The translations under genes were made by a program, and so were the position numbers. Positions 44,704 to 53,971 of a stretch of DNA of 64,000 nucleotides are shown here, in pieces. Positions within the stretch are counted from its first letter, which is position 1, and the number at the start of each line of letters is the position of its first letter. Source of the stretch: Sansalvadorimonas sp965243775 (GTDB taxonomy: Bacteria > Pseudomonadota > Gammaproteobacteria > Pseudomonadales > Endozoicomonadaceae); NCBI GenBank assembly GCA_965243775.1, contig CBDEWF010000149.1:26648-90647 (forward strand), read 5' to 3'. Below the pieces are notes generated by a model. The model saw nothing but the letters and a program-made list of their open reading frames with translations. It made no database searches and was not told where the DNA came from.

Positions 44704-46182
44704 TTATGCAGCTGCAGCAACCATTTTCTTGTCTTCTTCCAAGCTTTCGCTCTTGGCAATCATCTTGCGGATAGCAAGGGAGCCAGCCAGAGCTACAGCA
44801 ACCATTACTGCAGCAGCGATGGTCAGCATGCCGAAGTAGTCACCGTAAACAGTCTGAACAAACTGCTGGGTGATCTCCTGACCTTTCTCCATGGCGATCG
44901 CTGTAGAGATAACGGCACCAATAATACCGGATAGAGCCATAGCGACAGAGAACAGGGATACAGAGAAGCCTTCAATGTGCTTTGGCGTTACGGACAGGAT
45001 GAAGGCAACAACCAGAGATCCAACAATAACTTCACCAAAGGCCAGGAATGCGTGGATTACCAGGAATACATCCGGGCTGATAGTGACATCTTCACCAACA
45101 CCTTGTACCGCCAGAGTCAGGATGCCGAAAGCGGCGGCAGTCAGAACAAAGGAGAAAGCTACCTTGGTGGCTGTGGAAAAATGAGTGCCACGTTTTTCCA
45201 GGGTAGAGAAGATACCGGTGATCACAGGACCGGCCACGATGCACCACAGTGGGTTCAGGGCCATGGAAGCTTCTGGGGCCAGAGGAATAAAGCCCAGCAG
45301 ATCACCGCGCATGGTGTTGATGGTTACCATGGTCATGGATGTCATCATCTGGCCATAGTACACGAAGAACGCAGTCGTCAGGGCCGTCATGATCAGGATG
45401 GTACCCATCTTCAGAGCGTCAGCCTTGCTGGCTTTCAGCATCAGGGTGATGAAGTACATGATCGCAGCAGCGCCAATGGCGTAAACGATGTTCTTGCCAA
45501 TCTCCATGTTGGAGAACATAAAGAATACCAGGCTAATCATGGCGGCAGAGATAGCGACAAACATGATTTTGTTTTTGGCGCTGACAGGCTGCTTGTCGAT
45601 ATCTTCACCTACTTGAACCAGAGGTTTGTGGAATACGACCAGGATAGCGAAGGCGATGGCTGCCATAGTCGCAGACAAGCCAAAGCTGCCATTAAAGCCC
45701 AGTACCAGAACGAACATTGGGAACAGGTACTGTCCCAGCAGGGCACCCACGTTGTTTACGGAGTAGTTGATCGGGTAGCAGTTCTCGAAATCTTCCTGAG
45801 ACTTGAAAGTCCGCTTGTACAGGCTGGGGTAAGAAGGAGACATCAGGCCACGGGCGTAGCTGGCCAGGGCAATACCACACAGGCTGATCGCTACGTTGGT
45901 GATGGAAGCACCAAATACCAGCAGGGCGTAACCTGTGGCAAAGCAGAGGTAAGCCAGAGTCAGAGAGCGCTTGGCACCCAGAAACTTATCAGAAATAAAT
46001 CCACCAGCGATAGCAAACAGCGGACCGATAGATGAGAAGGCACCCACAACCATCATGGTATCCGCTTCGTTGTAACCCAACTCTTCCAGGAAGAAGCGGG
46101 TCAGAAGAATCATGACACCATAAAAAGACAAGCCAAACATCATCTGGCAACACATCATTGACTTATTAAGTCTATTCCACAT
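44704..46182 (-). CDS. POT-family proton-coupled peptide transporter (copy 1)
   Basis: A 492-aa major facilitator protein with 12-14 hydrophobic segments. The first half carries POT/PTR-like sequence: the FYGVMILLTRFFLEELG start, GAFSSIGPLFAIAGGFISDKFLGAKRSL (the MFS loop 2-3 motif) and FKSQEDFENCYPINYSVNNVGALLGQ. Members import di- and tripeptides with protons. The missing canonical ExxERFxYY in helix 1 means a divergent subgroup. It is about 75 percent identical by eye to the gene at 51892-53379. Its C-terminal SLEEDKKMVAAAA tail is unique. Together with the M18 aminopeptidase this suggests growth on peptides. Confidence 0.82.
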   Translation of the reverse strand: MWNRLNKSMMCCQMMFGLSFYGVMILLTRFFLEELGYNEADTMMVVGAFSSIGPLFAIAGGFISDKFLGAKRSLTLAYLCFATGYALLVFGASITNVAISLCGIALASYARGLMSPSYPSLYKRTFKSQEDFENCYPINYSVNNVGALLGQYLFPMFVLVLGFNGSFGLSATMAAIAFAILVVFHKPLVQVGEDIDKQPVSAKNKIMFVAISAAMISLVFFMFSNMEIGKNIVYAIGAAAIMYFITLMLKASKADALKMGTILIMTALTTAFFVYYGQMMTSMTMVTINTMRGDLLGFIPLAPEASMALNPLWCIVAGPVITGIFSTLEKRGTHFSTATKVAFSFVLTAAAFGILTLAVQGVGEDVTISPDVFLVIHAFLAFGEVIVGSLVVAFILSVTPKHIEGFSVSLFSVAMALSGIIGAVISTAIAMEKGQEITQQFVQTVYGDYFGMLTIAAAVMVAVALAGSLAIRKMIAKSESLEEDKKMVAAAA

Positions 46183-46653
46183 AAGAAACCGCTACTCAAT
46201 TGCTCCGGTAAGTTAATTGCTCAAGCTTTTACGCAGGAAAGGATTCATGCATGGCATGAAAAGGTGCGGAAAAACTGATCGAATTTGTGCTGAAAACTAA
46301 CAAAAATGGTTGCGCAAATTTTGCGCGCGGGGTTTGTACACGGATTATCCTGCAAGAAAATTGTCCCAGAGCATATTTCTGGTCATAAAATCAACAGATT
46401 GCGCTCTGCATGCAGGAATTTACTAATGAAGTTATTTGATGAATACAGTCTCAGGACATTAGTAATTGCACAGGGACAAGAATGAACAGAAAAGCACGCC
46501 TTGGTTCTATCACTCTATCAAGAGCATTAAGCTGAGAGTGTCTGCTGGAAATTTGAGCACCTGTGATGGCGGTCATTCTATTCGACCGGCCTTCATGTTG
46601 TGAATGAGACCTGTACTTAATTATTGAATGAATATCTGTGCTTTCTACCGTAA
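46183..46653. other. Intergenic region upstream of POT copy 1
   Basis: No credible gene. It should carry the promoter of the minus-strand transporter. A TCTATCACTCT string near 46507 recurs in the leader of POT copy 2 (near 53571), possibly a shared control site, but I could not define it further. Confidence 0.4.
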
Positions 46654-46694
46654 GAGTGTCTTTTTCATCACCACAGATGATGAAAAAGACACTC
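46654..46694. terminator. 17-bp perfect hairpin downstream of the yiaY-like gene
   Basis: GAGTGTCTTTTTCATCA and its perfect complement enclose a 7-nt loop about 70 bases beyond the alcohol dehydrogenase stop. The internal T5 tract and stem strength fit a terminator. Confidence 0.7.
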
Positions 46695-46762
46695 CCGTTT
46701 ATGATTGTTTAAGGCAGTTGCACTCAGCAATAAGGGATAGTGGGGGGAGATGCGTGTTTTCC

Positions 46763-47914
46763 TCAGAAGGCATTCTCGAAGATATCAATCAGCTCTTCTT
46801 TCGAGGCCTGGATAGGGTTAGTCAGACTGCAGGCATCATTAAGGGCATTATCAGCCAGGGTGCCAAAATCCTCTTTCTTGACTCCAAGAACTTCCAGACC
46901 TTCTGGAATACCAATATCCCAGGACAGTGCCTGAATCTCTTCCAAAGCCCGTTCTGCACCTTCACGATCTGAGATGCCAGAGATATCAACGCCCATGGCG
47001 GCTGCAACCCTTGCCAGTTTTTCCGGGCAGCACTTGGCATTAAAGCCTTCAACATGGGGCAGAAGGATAGCATTACAGACACCATGGGGCAGGTCATAGA
47101 AACCGCCCAGCTGGTGGGCCATAGCATGTACATACCCCAGGCTGGCACTGTTGAAGGCCATACCGGCCAGTAACTGGCCATAGGCCATCTGATCCCGGGC
47201 TTCCATATTGCTGCCGTCGTATACAGCGGTTCTCAGCCATGTTGAGATCAGCTCTACAGCCTGCAGGGCACAGGCATCAGTGACCGGTGTTGCCGCTGTT
47301 GAAACATAAGCTTCTACGGCGTGAGTAAGTGCATCCATACCTGTAGCAGCAGTCAATGATTGAGGCATGCCCTGCATCAGCGAAGGATCATTAACAGACA
47401 TGGTTGGTGTCGTGTTCTTGTCGACTATGGCCATTTTTATATGGCGGGCTTCATCGGTAATAATGCAGAAGCGGGTAATCTCACTGGCAGTACCCGCAGT
47501 GGTATTGATGCAGATAAGTGTCAGTTGTGGTTTAGCTGATTTATCAACCCCTTCATATTCCTTGATGGAGCCGCCATTACTGGCTACCAGTGCAATACCT
47601 TTGGCGCAGTCATGAGGGGATCCCCCTCCGAGGGAGATGACGCAGTCACAGCCTGCCGATTTCAGTTTATCAAGGCCGTCTTCGACATTTTTTACCGTCG
47701 GGTTTGGCTGTGTCTGGTCGTATACAGTGCAGGCAATACCGGCAACACCGAGCTTTTCAGTTACACTGCTGACCAGTCCGATATCAACCAGAACTTTGTC
47801 GGTCACAATTAGAGCTTGTTTCAGACCAAGGGTACGGATATCTGAAATGGCTTCATCCAGGCAGCCTGCACCCATATGGTTAAGGGCCGGCATATAGAAA
47901 CGATAAGCGCTCAT
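46763..47914 (-). CDS. Iron-containing alcohol dehydrogenase, YiaY/AdhB type
   Basis: A 383-aa protein from ATG 47914, exactly the length of E. coli YiaY, which it resembles throughout (SLGGGSPHDCAKGIALVA, SAKPQLTLICINTTAGTASE, RFCIITDEARHIKMAIVD). Metal ligands are in TGMDALTHAVEAY and in AMAHQLGGFYDLPHGVCNA. It would interconvert alcohols and aldehydes with NAD(H) in the cytosol; a threonine dehydrogenase activity has been reported for YiaY. In-frame ATGs lie at 47941 and 48016, but the residues they add do not match the family. The start sits in an 11-bp inverted repeat (47913-47941), so its translation could be controlled by that hairpin. Confidence 0.92.
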   Translation of the reverse strand: MSAYRFYMPALNHMGAGCLDEAISDIRTLGLKQALIVTDKVLVDIGLVSSVTEKLGVAGIACTVYDQTQPNPTVKNVEDGLDKLKSAGCDCVISLGGGSPHDCAKGIALVASNGGSIKEYEGVDKSAKPQLTLICINTTAGTASEITRFCIITDEARHIKMAIVDKNTTPTMSVNDPSLMQGMPQSLTAATGMDALTHAVEAYVSTAATPVTDACALQAVELISTWLRTAVYDGSNMEARDQMAYGQLLAGMAFNSASLGYVHAMAHQLGGFYDLPHGVCNAILLPHVEGFNAKCCPEKLARVAAAMGVDISGISDREGAERALEEIQALSWDIGIPEGLEVLGVKKEDFGTLADNALNDACSLTNPIQASKEELIDIFENAF

Positions 47915-47941
47915 GTCAGTTTTCTCTGGTAAAACTGACAT
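47913..47941 (-). promoter_or_regulatory. Inverted repeat at the alcohol dehydrogenase start codon
   Basis: ATGTCAGTTTT and its perfect complement AAAACTGACAT enclose the 7-nt segment that holds the putative Shine-Dalgarno AGAG; the second arm ends on the start codon. It could sequester the ribosome-binding site in the mRNA or serve as an operator. Confidence 0.5.
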
Positions 47942-48173
47942 CAATATAGATTGCGGTTGTCTTTTTGCCCTGGAAGATAAAGTTTCCGATGATGCTGTTC
48001 CGGCTGCAGCCACCATGAGAGGGTGGGTGGGTCAAAAAACAGGGGATATAAAAAAAACACAATATGCCCTGCACCAGGCCTGTCAACAAGCGAACTATAA
48101 AGTTTTCAGTGCATTTTTTCAGCCGGTAACAGGTAAGCCTTCATAACTACAATCCATTTTATAAACTCCCGGT

Positions 48174-51100
48174 TCAAGGTGAGGCACCTGTCTGGCGGGG
48201 TACGTAAAATGTATCGTAGCGAGCTTCACCACTTTTAAGCCATTCGCAACAACGTTTTTCAGAAACAACCTGCAGTCCATAATCCTCCCTGAGGCGTTTT
48301 CTTGCCGACGGACTTTCCAGGGTTTTCTGGGTCAGCGTGCCTAAAGGGGGCTGAATCCCCCTTTCTTTCAGACGATCTATCTCCTCTTGAACCTCGTTTT
48401 GCAAGTCTTGCGGCAGGCACTTCAGCCCTCTCTGCTCAAACATCATTTTTTGCAGAACTGTCATCCTTTCAGGCAGCTGGACTTGCCGCAGCTCAAGTTC
48501 GCTGTGAATGGCTGCAAGATACTCCCGATTATTTTTTATCTTGAGGCAGTCGGGGGCTGGACTGTAAATGGGCTGCTTTAAATGATCAAGCTGACAGGTA
48601 AAAAGATCGGCAAAAGAGGCTATTTTTCTCCTGACATTATCATCAAGGGCTGTTTTAACGCTGTCGTAGGCATTCACAGCCCGGGAAACCTTAAGTCTGC
48701 GTTTTTTGTTGTTGTCCAGGAGTGTATGGCGAACCAGGTAGGAGCCACTTTTGCTGTGATCGGACTTTGGTATTCCCCCGGTCACATAAGCCAGGTCTTT
48801 GGCACCCTCCATCAAGGCATCAAAATCCTCTTTAAAACCGGTAGAGCTTGTTTCAGGAAGGTCAAGCAAACGGCTATCAAAGTAATATGAATTTGAAACA
48901 CTCTGTGGCTCTTTCCAGCCTTCAGGGATATAGGTTGCTCTGACACAATCGGTCCGGTCTGCCAGCCTGATAATCCTGCGGGTGTCTCGTTCCTGCTGAC
49001 TGCAAGAAGTATCAGGAATTAACGGTGGGACAACGGAGCTTACGACATCACTCTCTTTGTTACGCAGGGCGCTGGCAACCAGAGCAACAGAGTCCGGCGA
49101 GTAACGTCCCGAGGCGTTCATATCTCGTTCAAAAAACTCAGCTGCCCTGATTTCCTCAATCGACTTGGCTTCTACTTCTGCCGTTACATCATGATAAACC
49201 ATGGCTAGCGGGATTAACTCCTGTAATTCAGGCTGCTCTGAAAGCAACACCCTAAAGGCTTGATCGTGTTTGGCAAAAAGCTCCAGCAAGGCTTCGGACA
49301 GGATCTGTGTGCGGGTAACATGATCCACTCCATGATCCACTCTCAGTAGGTCTGGTATTTGCTGTTGGCTCATAGCAAACTGTTCTGCCTGATCGGGGTG
49401 CGGCATCCGGTAATAGTGGTTGATTGCCAGCTGGGCCAGCTCCGGGTAATTTTTTCCTGCTGTATCTGGAGAAAACCTGTATAACGTTTTCAACCAGTTG
49501 AAAATATTTTGTTTGGCTCTCTGGCTGGTGACAGGCCTGGGTTCTGTCCTGGCAATATCTTCGAATGCTCTGTTTTCAGTGGCTTCCGTTTCGTTTTTGG
49601 ATTCAGCTCCTGCTCTCCGACGTGCTTTCTGGTTTTGGCGTTCATCCAGATTTTGGATAAACAGTTCTCTTGCCTGCCTTTTTTCATCAAAATCCTTGAA
49701 CCATGTTTCATACAACTGCTCAACAAAGGCTTCTGCTGTTTCTATTTGATCATGATAAAGATATTGGGCAATTTTACGGGCGTTTTCGAGCGAATCAACA
49801 GGGTTACGCTTGTTAGAGGGGTGCCCATATGCATGACTAAATATATAAAGTTCTAATTTAATAATGTCGATCAGGGTGCCAAGAGAGGGGGAGTCGTAAA
49901 AATATTTTTTTCTCAAATAGTTTTTTCTTAAGCTACCATCACAAGAAATGGCCATGATTCTTGCTCTGTTCCGAATAGACTTAAGTTCTTTTTTATCAAG
50001 ATTTTTACGCACTAACAGCTTGTTTTTATACCTTTGGGCACACTCTAATAGTTTTTGACTCAGTGTTTTTGTATCAGCAAAAAAACCAAAGGAAGTGAAT
50101 ATGTCTAACGTTTTGATGAATAATTCATTGCAATAAATATCTGTGAATTCATTAAGTACATAATTAAATAACATATTATAAATATATTCTGTGTAACTAT
50201 TGTTGAGTTTATCAGGCTTGTCTGCAAGGCTTAGTTTGATTGCTTTAATGACTGTTTTAAACTCATTCAGACAAATAATATTTTCTATGTAGAAATCTGC
50301 AAGTATTTTAAATGTATTTGCTGTGTAATAATAATCGGACTTATCATATTCTTCTCCTGTTGCCAGCATGTAAGCTGCCAGTGAAGGAAGTGATTTTATC
50401 ACGCCATAATTAACAGCAATTTGGCAGCCATGATCGTAAAGCAGCTTGCCAAGCTGTGTCTGCTCTGCCAGCTTTTGAGAGTTGCTTTTATGCGCTTCTG
50501 AAGCCCATGGTGCTAAAGCAGGCGACCTTGTTAAAAGGGACAGCAGATTCAGGCATTGAGATTCATCATAGTAAAGGGCTGTCAGATTGGCTCCGTGCTG
50601 ACTGTAAAGCATAACCCTGCCCAGATCACCCTGCTCTACAGCTTCTCGCAGCTCGTTCCGGAAGGGAGCGGACAGTTGCCGGGTTGCCTCTACTATATCA
50701 ACCGGTAGTCTTCGCAAAAAAAACAGCAGGTTGGATGGGGGAAGCTGTGATAAAACCTCGGAGAGGTTTACGCTACTGGAACACTCGGCAAACAGCTTGA
50801 TTCTGTCGATATTGATTTTTAGTTCTGGCAGGCTATCTGCGGTGATATCAAGCTCACTGGGGAAAACAATATCCTTTATTGAACCACTGCAAGGATCATA
50901 GAACATCAGTGGGAGCTCAAGGCCTGCCAGCTCGTCAAGACGAACTTTATGCTGTAGCTCTTTATAGAGAATATCCAAGTCAAAGGGTAACCAGATAATC
51001 ATGCACTGGTACTGCCCTTTTCTGTAATTCTCGATGCTGATTTCATTCATGTCTGCATAGTCACATTTACTGACAAATTTGTAATGACCACAGATATGCT

Positions 51101-51659
51101 TACCACTCTGGTCCATATGGCCAGAGGTTCGAGGCTGATAGAGACTGTCCAGCCGGTTATCCTGCTCAGCAATTTTATTCAGCAGGCTTATTCGGTCCGG
51201 GAGCAGCCATCTTGGAGACGAGTTCTTGGAGCTTTGAGTGCTACTGTAAATATCTTTTTTATAGAGATAAAGCTCCCTGACAGGAAAAAGTCCCAAGTAT
51301 GGACTTTTGATGTACAAATTTACACGCATGCCCTCCCGAATAAGTGTTCCGGGGCGTGGCTGGGGGGGACCCTTTTGGTAGTTCGACTCTTTGTCAATAT
51401 TGATACCCCGGCAGATTAACTCTCCCTGGGCGAAAGCCCTGCGAATATTGTCTTTTTTCCATTTCCGGACAGACCTTTCTGCCAGTACTCTGTCTGGCCA
51501 CTCTGTTTGAGAATCCCTGGCACCGGCAAGAAATATTGAGGCCACCTCTCCGGCCCGGTTAACCCACTGTTCAAATGCCTGTGCTTCTCGGGGTACTGGA
51601 GTCAGATGCATGCCTGAAGGGTGAGGAGATAGCTTGAGGGCAGGTTGTCCCCTGTTCAT
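48174..51659 (-). CDS. Large SidE-phosphodiesterase-like protein with ankyrin-like segment
   Basis: A 1161-aa protein from ATG 51659, which has AAGGAA at good spacing (24 bases inside the longest frame). Residues 340-400 resemble an ankyrin repeat (LREAVEQGDLGRVMLYSQHGANLT). A Lys/Tyr-rich, AT-rich middle follows (about 430-620), then a helical, charged linker. The C-terminal third has HGVDHVTRTQILSEALLELF (His776, His780) and VYHDVTAEVEAKS (His823, Asp824), with a following Glu and Arg/Asp-rich segment; this spacing resembles the PDE domain of Legionella SidE effectors, which processes ADP-ribosylated ubiquitin. A metal-dependent HD hydrolase is the conservative alternative. No mono-ADP-ribosyltransferase domain is evident. 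There is no signal peptide. Secretion and host role are inferred. Confidence 0.62.
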   Translation of the reverse strand: MNRGQPALKLSPHPSGMHLTPVPREAQAFEQWVNRAGEVASIFLAGARDSQTEWPDRVLAERSVRKWKKDNIRRAFAQGELICRGINIDKESNYQKGPPQPRPGTLIREGMRVNLYIKSPYLGLFPVRELYLYKKDIYSSTQSSKNSSPRWLLPDRISLLNKIAEQDNRLDSLYQPRTSGHMDQSGKHICGHYKFVSKCDYADMNEISIENYRKGQYQCMIIWLPFDLDILYKELQHKVRLDELAGLELPLMFYDPCSGSIKDIVFPSELDITADSLPELKINIDRIKLFAECSSSVNLSEVLSQLPPSNLLFFLRRLPVDIVEATRQLSAPFRNELREAVEQGDLGRVMLYSQHGANLTALYYDESQCLNLLSLLTRSPALAPWASEAHKSNSQKLAEQTQLGKLLYDHGCQIAVNYGVIKSLPSLAAYMLATGEEYDKSDYYYTANTFKILADFYIENIICLNEFKTVIKAIKLSLADKPDKLNNSYTEYIYNMLFNYVLNEFTDIYCNELFIKTLDIFTSFGFFADTKTLSQKLLECAQRYKNKLLVRKNLDKKELKSIRNRARIMAISCDGSLRKNYLRKKYFYDSPSLGTLIDIIKLELYIFSHAYGHPSNKRNPVDSLENARKIAQYLYHDQIETAEAFVEQLYETWFKDFDEKRQARELFIQNLDERQNQKARRRAGAESKNETEATENRAFEDIARTEPRPVTSQRAKQNIFNWLKTLYRFSPDTAGKNYPELAQLAINHYYRMPHPDQAEQFAMSQQQIPDLLRVDHGVDHVTRTQILSEALLELFAKHDQAFRVLLSEQPELQELIPLAMVYHDVTAEVEAKSIEEIRAAEFFERDMNASGRYSPDSVALVASALRNKESDVVSSVVPPLIPDTSCSQQERDTRRIIRLADRTDCVRATYIPEGWKEPQSVSNSYYFDSRLLDLPETSSTGFKEDFDALMEGAKDLAYVTGGIPKSDHSKSGSYLVRHTLLDNNKKRRLKVSRAVNAYDSVKTALDDNVRRKIASFADLFTCQLDHLKQPIYSPAPDCLKIKNNREYLAAIHSELELRQVQLPERMTVLQKMMFEQRGLKCLPQDLQNEVQEEIDRLKERGIQPPLGTLTQKTLESPSARKRLREDYGLQVVSEKRCCEWLKSGEARYDTFYVPRQTGASP

Positions 51660-51829
51660 GGCAGTTCCTTGTGTTACGAACATAGATATGAGTACAAAAG
51701 TACTTAAACGAAGACAGATGTCACTGGCAGAAAGGTTGGATATGCTAACAACGCAGCCCTGTGGTATGTCGGTAAGTCAGTTTTTCACCCGCAGGTTACC
51801 TTAGTCTGCTTATGGGCTGTTTGCAGAAT

Positions 51830-51866
51830 AAAAAAGCCCCGGCAGCAAATGCTGGCCGGGGCTTTG
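51830..51866 (-). terminator. Intrinsic terminator of POT copy 2
   Basis: An 11-bp GC-rich stem (AAAGCCCCGGC with its complement) with an inner short stem is followed on the minus strand by T6. It lies 26 bases beyond the transporter stop. Confidence 0.88.
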
Positions 51867-51891
51867 GGACTGCAAGCTTAATCCATGAAGA

Positions 51892-53379
51892 TTATGCTGC
51901 GGCAGGGGTCATATCGTCAGAGATCTTGCCTTCCAGAGCATCGGCCTTGGCGATCATCTTGCGAATCACTACGGAGCAGCCCAGGGCAACAGCAACCATA
52001 CCTACAGCCGCGACGGTCAGCATGGCGAAGTAATCACCGTAGACATTCTGTACAAACTGCTGGGTGATTTCCTGGCCTTTCTCCATGGCGATTGCACCGG
52101 AGATGACCGCACCAATGATACCAGACAGGGCCATGGCTACGGAGAACAGGGATACGGAGAAGCCTTCGATATGCTTCGGAGTTACGGACAGGATAAAGGC
52201 CACAACCAGGGAGCCAACGATAACCTCACCAAAGGCCAGGAATGCGTGGATAATCAGGAATACGTCCGGGCTGATGGTGACATCTTCGCCCACACCTTTA
52301 ACAGCCATGGTCAGTACGCCGAAGGCGGCAGCGGTCAGGATGAAGGAGAAGCCGATCTTGGTGGCAGTGGTAAAGTGGGTGCCACGCTTTTCAAGGCTGG
52401 AGAAGACGGCGGTAATAACCGGGCCAGCCACGATACACCACAGTGGGTTCAGAGCCATGGAGGCTTCAGGAGCCAGAGGGATGAAGCCCAGCAGGTCACC
52501 ACGCATGGTGTTGATAGTTACCATGGTCATAGAAGTCATCATCTGACCGTAGTAAACGAAGAATGCAGTGGTCAGCAGAGCGGTCATGATCAGGATAGTA
52601 CCCATTTTCAGAGCATCGGCCTTATCAGACTTCATCATCAGGCTGATGTAGTACAGTACCGCTGCTGCGCCGATGGCGTATACGATGTACTTGCCGGTTT
52701 CCATATCGGAGAACATGAAGAACACCATACCCAGCATGCCGGCGGTCAGGCCCAGGAAGATGCCCTTGTTCTTGGCGCTGACAGGTTGTTTGTCAATATC
52801 TTCGCCAACTTCAACCAGCGGCTTGTGGAAGATGATCAGGGTAGCAGCTGCCAGACCTGCCATAGCAGCAGACAATGCGAAACCGCCGTTGAAACCAATG
52901 TACAGAACAAACATCGGGTACAGGTACTGGCCCAGCAGGGCGCCAATGTTGTTAACGGAGTAGTTGATCGGGAAGCAGTTCTCGAAATCTTCCTGAGTCT
53001 TGAAGGTACGCTTGTACAGACTTGGGTAGGAAGGAGACATCAGGCCCCGGGCATAACTGGCCAGAGCGATACCGCACAGTGAAACGGGAACACTCAGGAT
53101 AGAAGCGCCGAATACCAGCAGAGCATAACCGGAAGAGAAGCAGATGTAAGCCAGAGTCAGGGAGCGCTTGGAACCCAGGAACTTGTCACAGATAAAGCCG
53201 CCGGCAATGGCAAACAGAGGGCCAATAGACGAGAAGGCACCAACAATCATCATGGTGTCTGCTTCGTTATAATTCAGCTTCTCAAGGAAGAAGCGGGTCA
53301 GGATGATCATTACGCCATAGAATGATAAGCCAAACATCATTTGGCAGAACATCATGGACTTATTAAGTCTATTCCACAT
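51892..53379 (-). CDS. POT-family proton-coupled peptide transporter (copy 2)
   Basis: A 495-aa transporter, paralog of the gene at 44704-46182, starting at the equivalent Met (MWNRLNKSMMFCQMMFGLSF); a TTG 21 bases upstream is not needed. Conserved segments include GAFSSIGPLFAIAGGFICDKFLG, ASYARGLMSPSYPSLYKRTF and the HIEGFSVSLFSVAMALSGII repeat near helix 11. Identity with copy 1 is spread evenly, indicating an old gene duplication or recurrent conversion. The C-terminal tail differs (ALEGKISDDMTPAAA). Codon use is biased as in highly expressed genes. Likely imports small peptides. Confidence 0.82.
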   Translation of the reverse strand: MWNRLNKSMMFCQMMFGLSFYGVMIILTRFFLEKLNYNEADTMMIVGAFSSIGPLFAIAGGFICDKFLGSKRSLTLAYICFSSGYALLVFGASILSVPVSLCGIALASYARGLMSPSYPSLYKRTFKTQEDFENCFPINYSVNNIGALLGQYLYPMFVLYIGFNGGFALSAAMAGLAAATLIIFHKPLVEVGEDIDKQPVSAKNKGIFLGLTAGMLGMVFFMFSDMETGKYIVYAIGAAAVLYYISLMMKSDKADALKMGTILIMTALLTTAFFVYYGQMMTSMTMVTINTMRGDLLGFIPLAPEASMALNPLWCIVAGPVITAVFSSLEKRGTHFTTATKIGFSFILTAAAFGVLTMAVKGVGEDVTISPDVFLIIHAFLAFGEVIVGSLVVAFILSVTPKHIEGFSVSLFSVAMALSGIIGAVISGAIAMEKGQEITQQFVQNVYGDYFAMLTVAAVGMVAVALGCSVVIRKMIAKADALEGKISDDMTPAAA

Positions 53380-53920
53380 AATAAAAGTACCACTGCTCAA
53401 TTAGTCAGAGAGAATTAACACGCCGTCAAAAGCCGTATCCGAATCACGAATTCATGAATCAGGAAGCAAGAGTCGATGCATTTAGAAAGCTGTCGGTTTT
53501 ATCTCTGGATCGCAGATCGATAAATACCTATTAACGGTGAATGTGAATCTTTCTCTGCAAACTCGCTTGATCTCTATCACTCTGTTTACAGAATCATCAC
53601 GATTATCAGGGCGGTATGGTCTGAGGATTTACATTTTGAAACATTGACCTGAAGCAAACATTTTTTTTGCTCATGGTCAGAAAATGTTTGGAAACTGGTT
53701 ATTTTTCGGGCGTCTGTTAGCTTTTGCTCGTTTTTTGAGGGTGTTTGATTGCAGGTTATGTTTCTTATAAATAAAAAAACTGAAATAGACGTTTTTTTAG
53801 ATGAATCAACTATTGTAAATTTTTAGTGTTTTGCTGGAATAATGTGTATCGAAAATGTTGCTATTTGCTGTCCATTGGCAGTGAACATAAGCACCGGGAT
53901 CATCGCTTTCCCATATTTGG
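53380..53920. other. Intergenic region upstream of POT copy 2
   Basis: No credible gene in 541 bases, which become AT-rich from 53640 to 53850. It should hold the promoter of the minus-strand transporter; the TCTATCACTCT string at about 53571 is shared with the leader of copy 1. Confidence 0.4.
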
Positions 53921-53951
53921 CAACCGCTCCAGTTATCTACTGGAGCGGTTG
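53921..53951 (-). terminator. 13-bp perfect hairpin after the M18 aminopeptidase gene
   Basis: CAACCGCTCCAGT and its complement enclose a 5-nt loop 20 bases downstream of the aminopeptidase stop. No long T-run follows, so termination may be weak. Confidence 0.7.
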
Positions 53952-53971
53952 ATCACATTCCTGGCAGAGTA

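Noticed and set aside
44977..46035. Open frames antisense to the two POT transporter genes (also 52171-53082)
   Set aside because: Both shadows arise in the same register from paralogous sense genes; the sense proteins are clear membrane transporters.
46628..46972. Plus-strand frame overlapping the end of the alcohol dehydrogenase gene
   Set aside because: More than half is antisense to the conserved C-terminus of the dehydrogenase and it spans the terminator hairpin.
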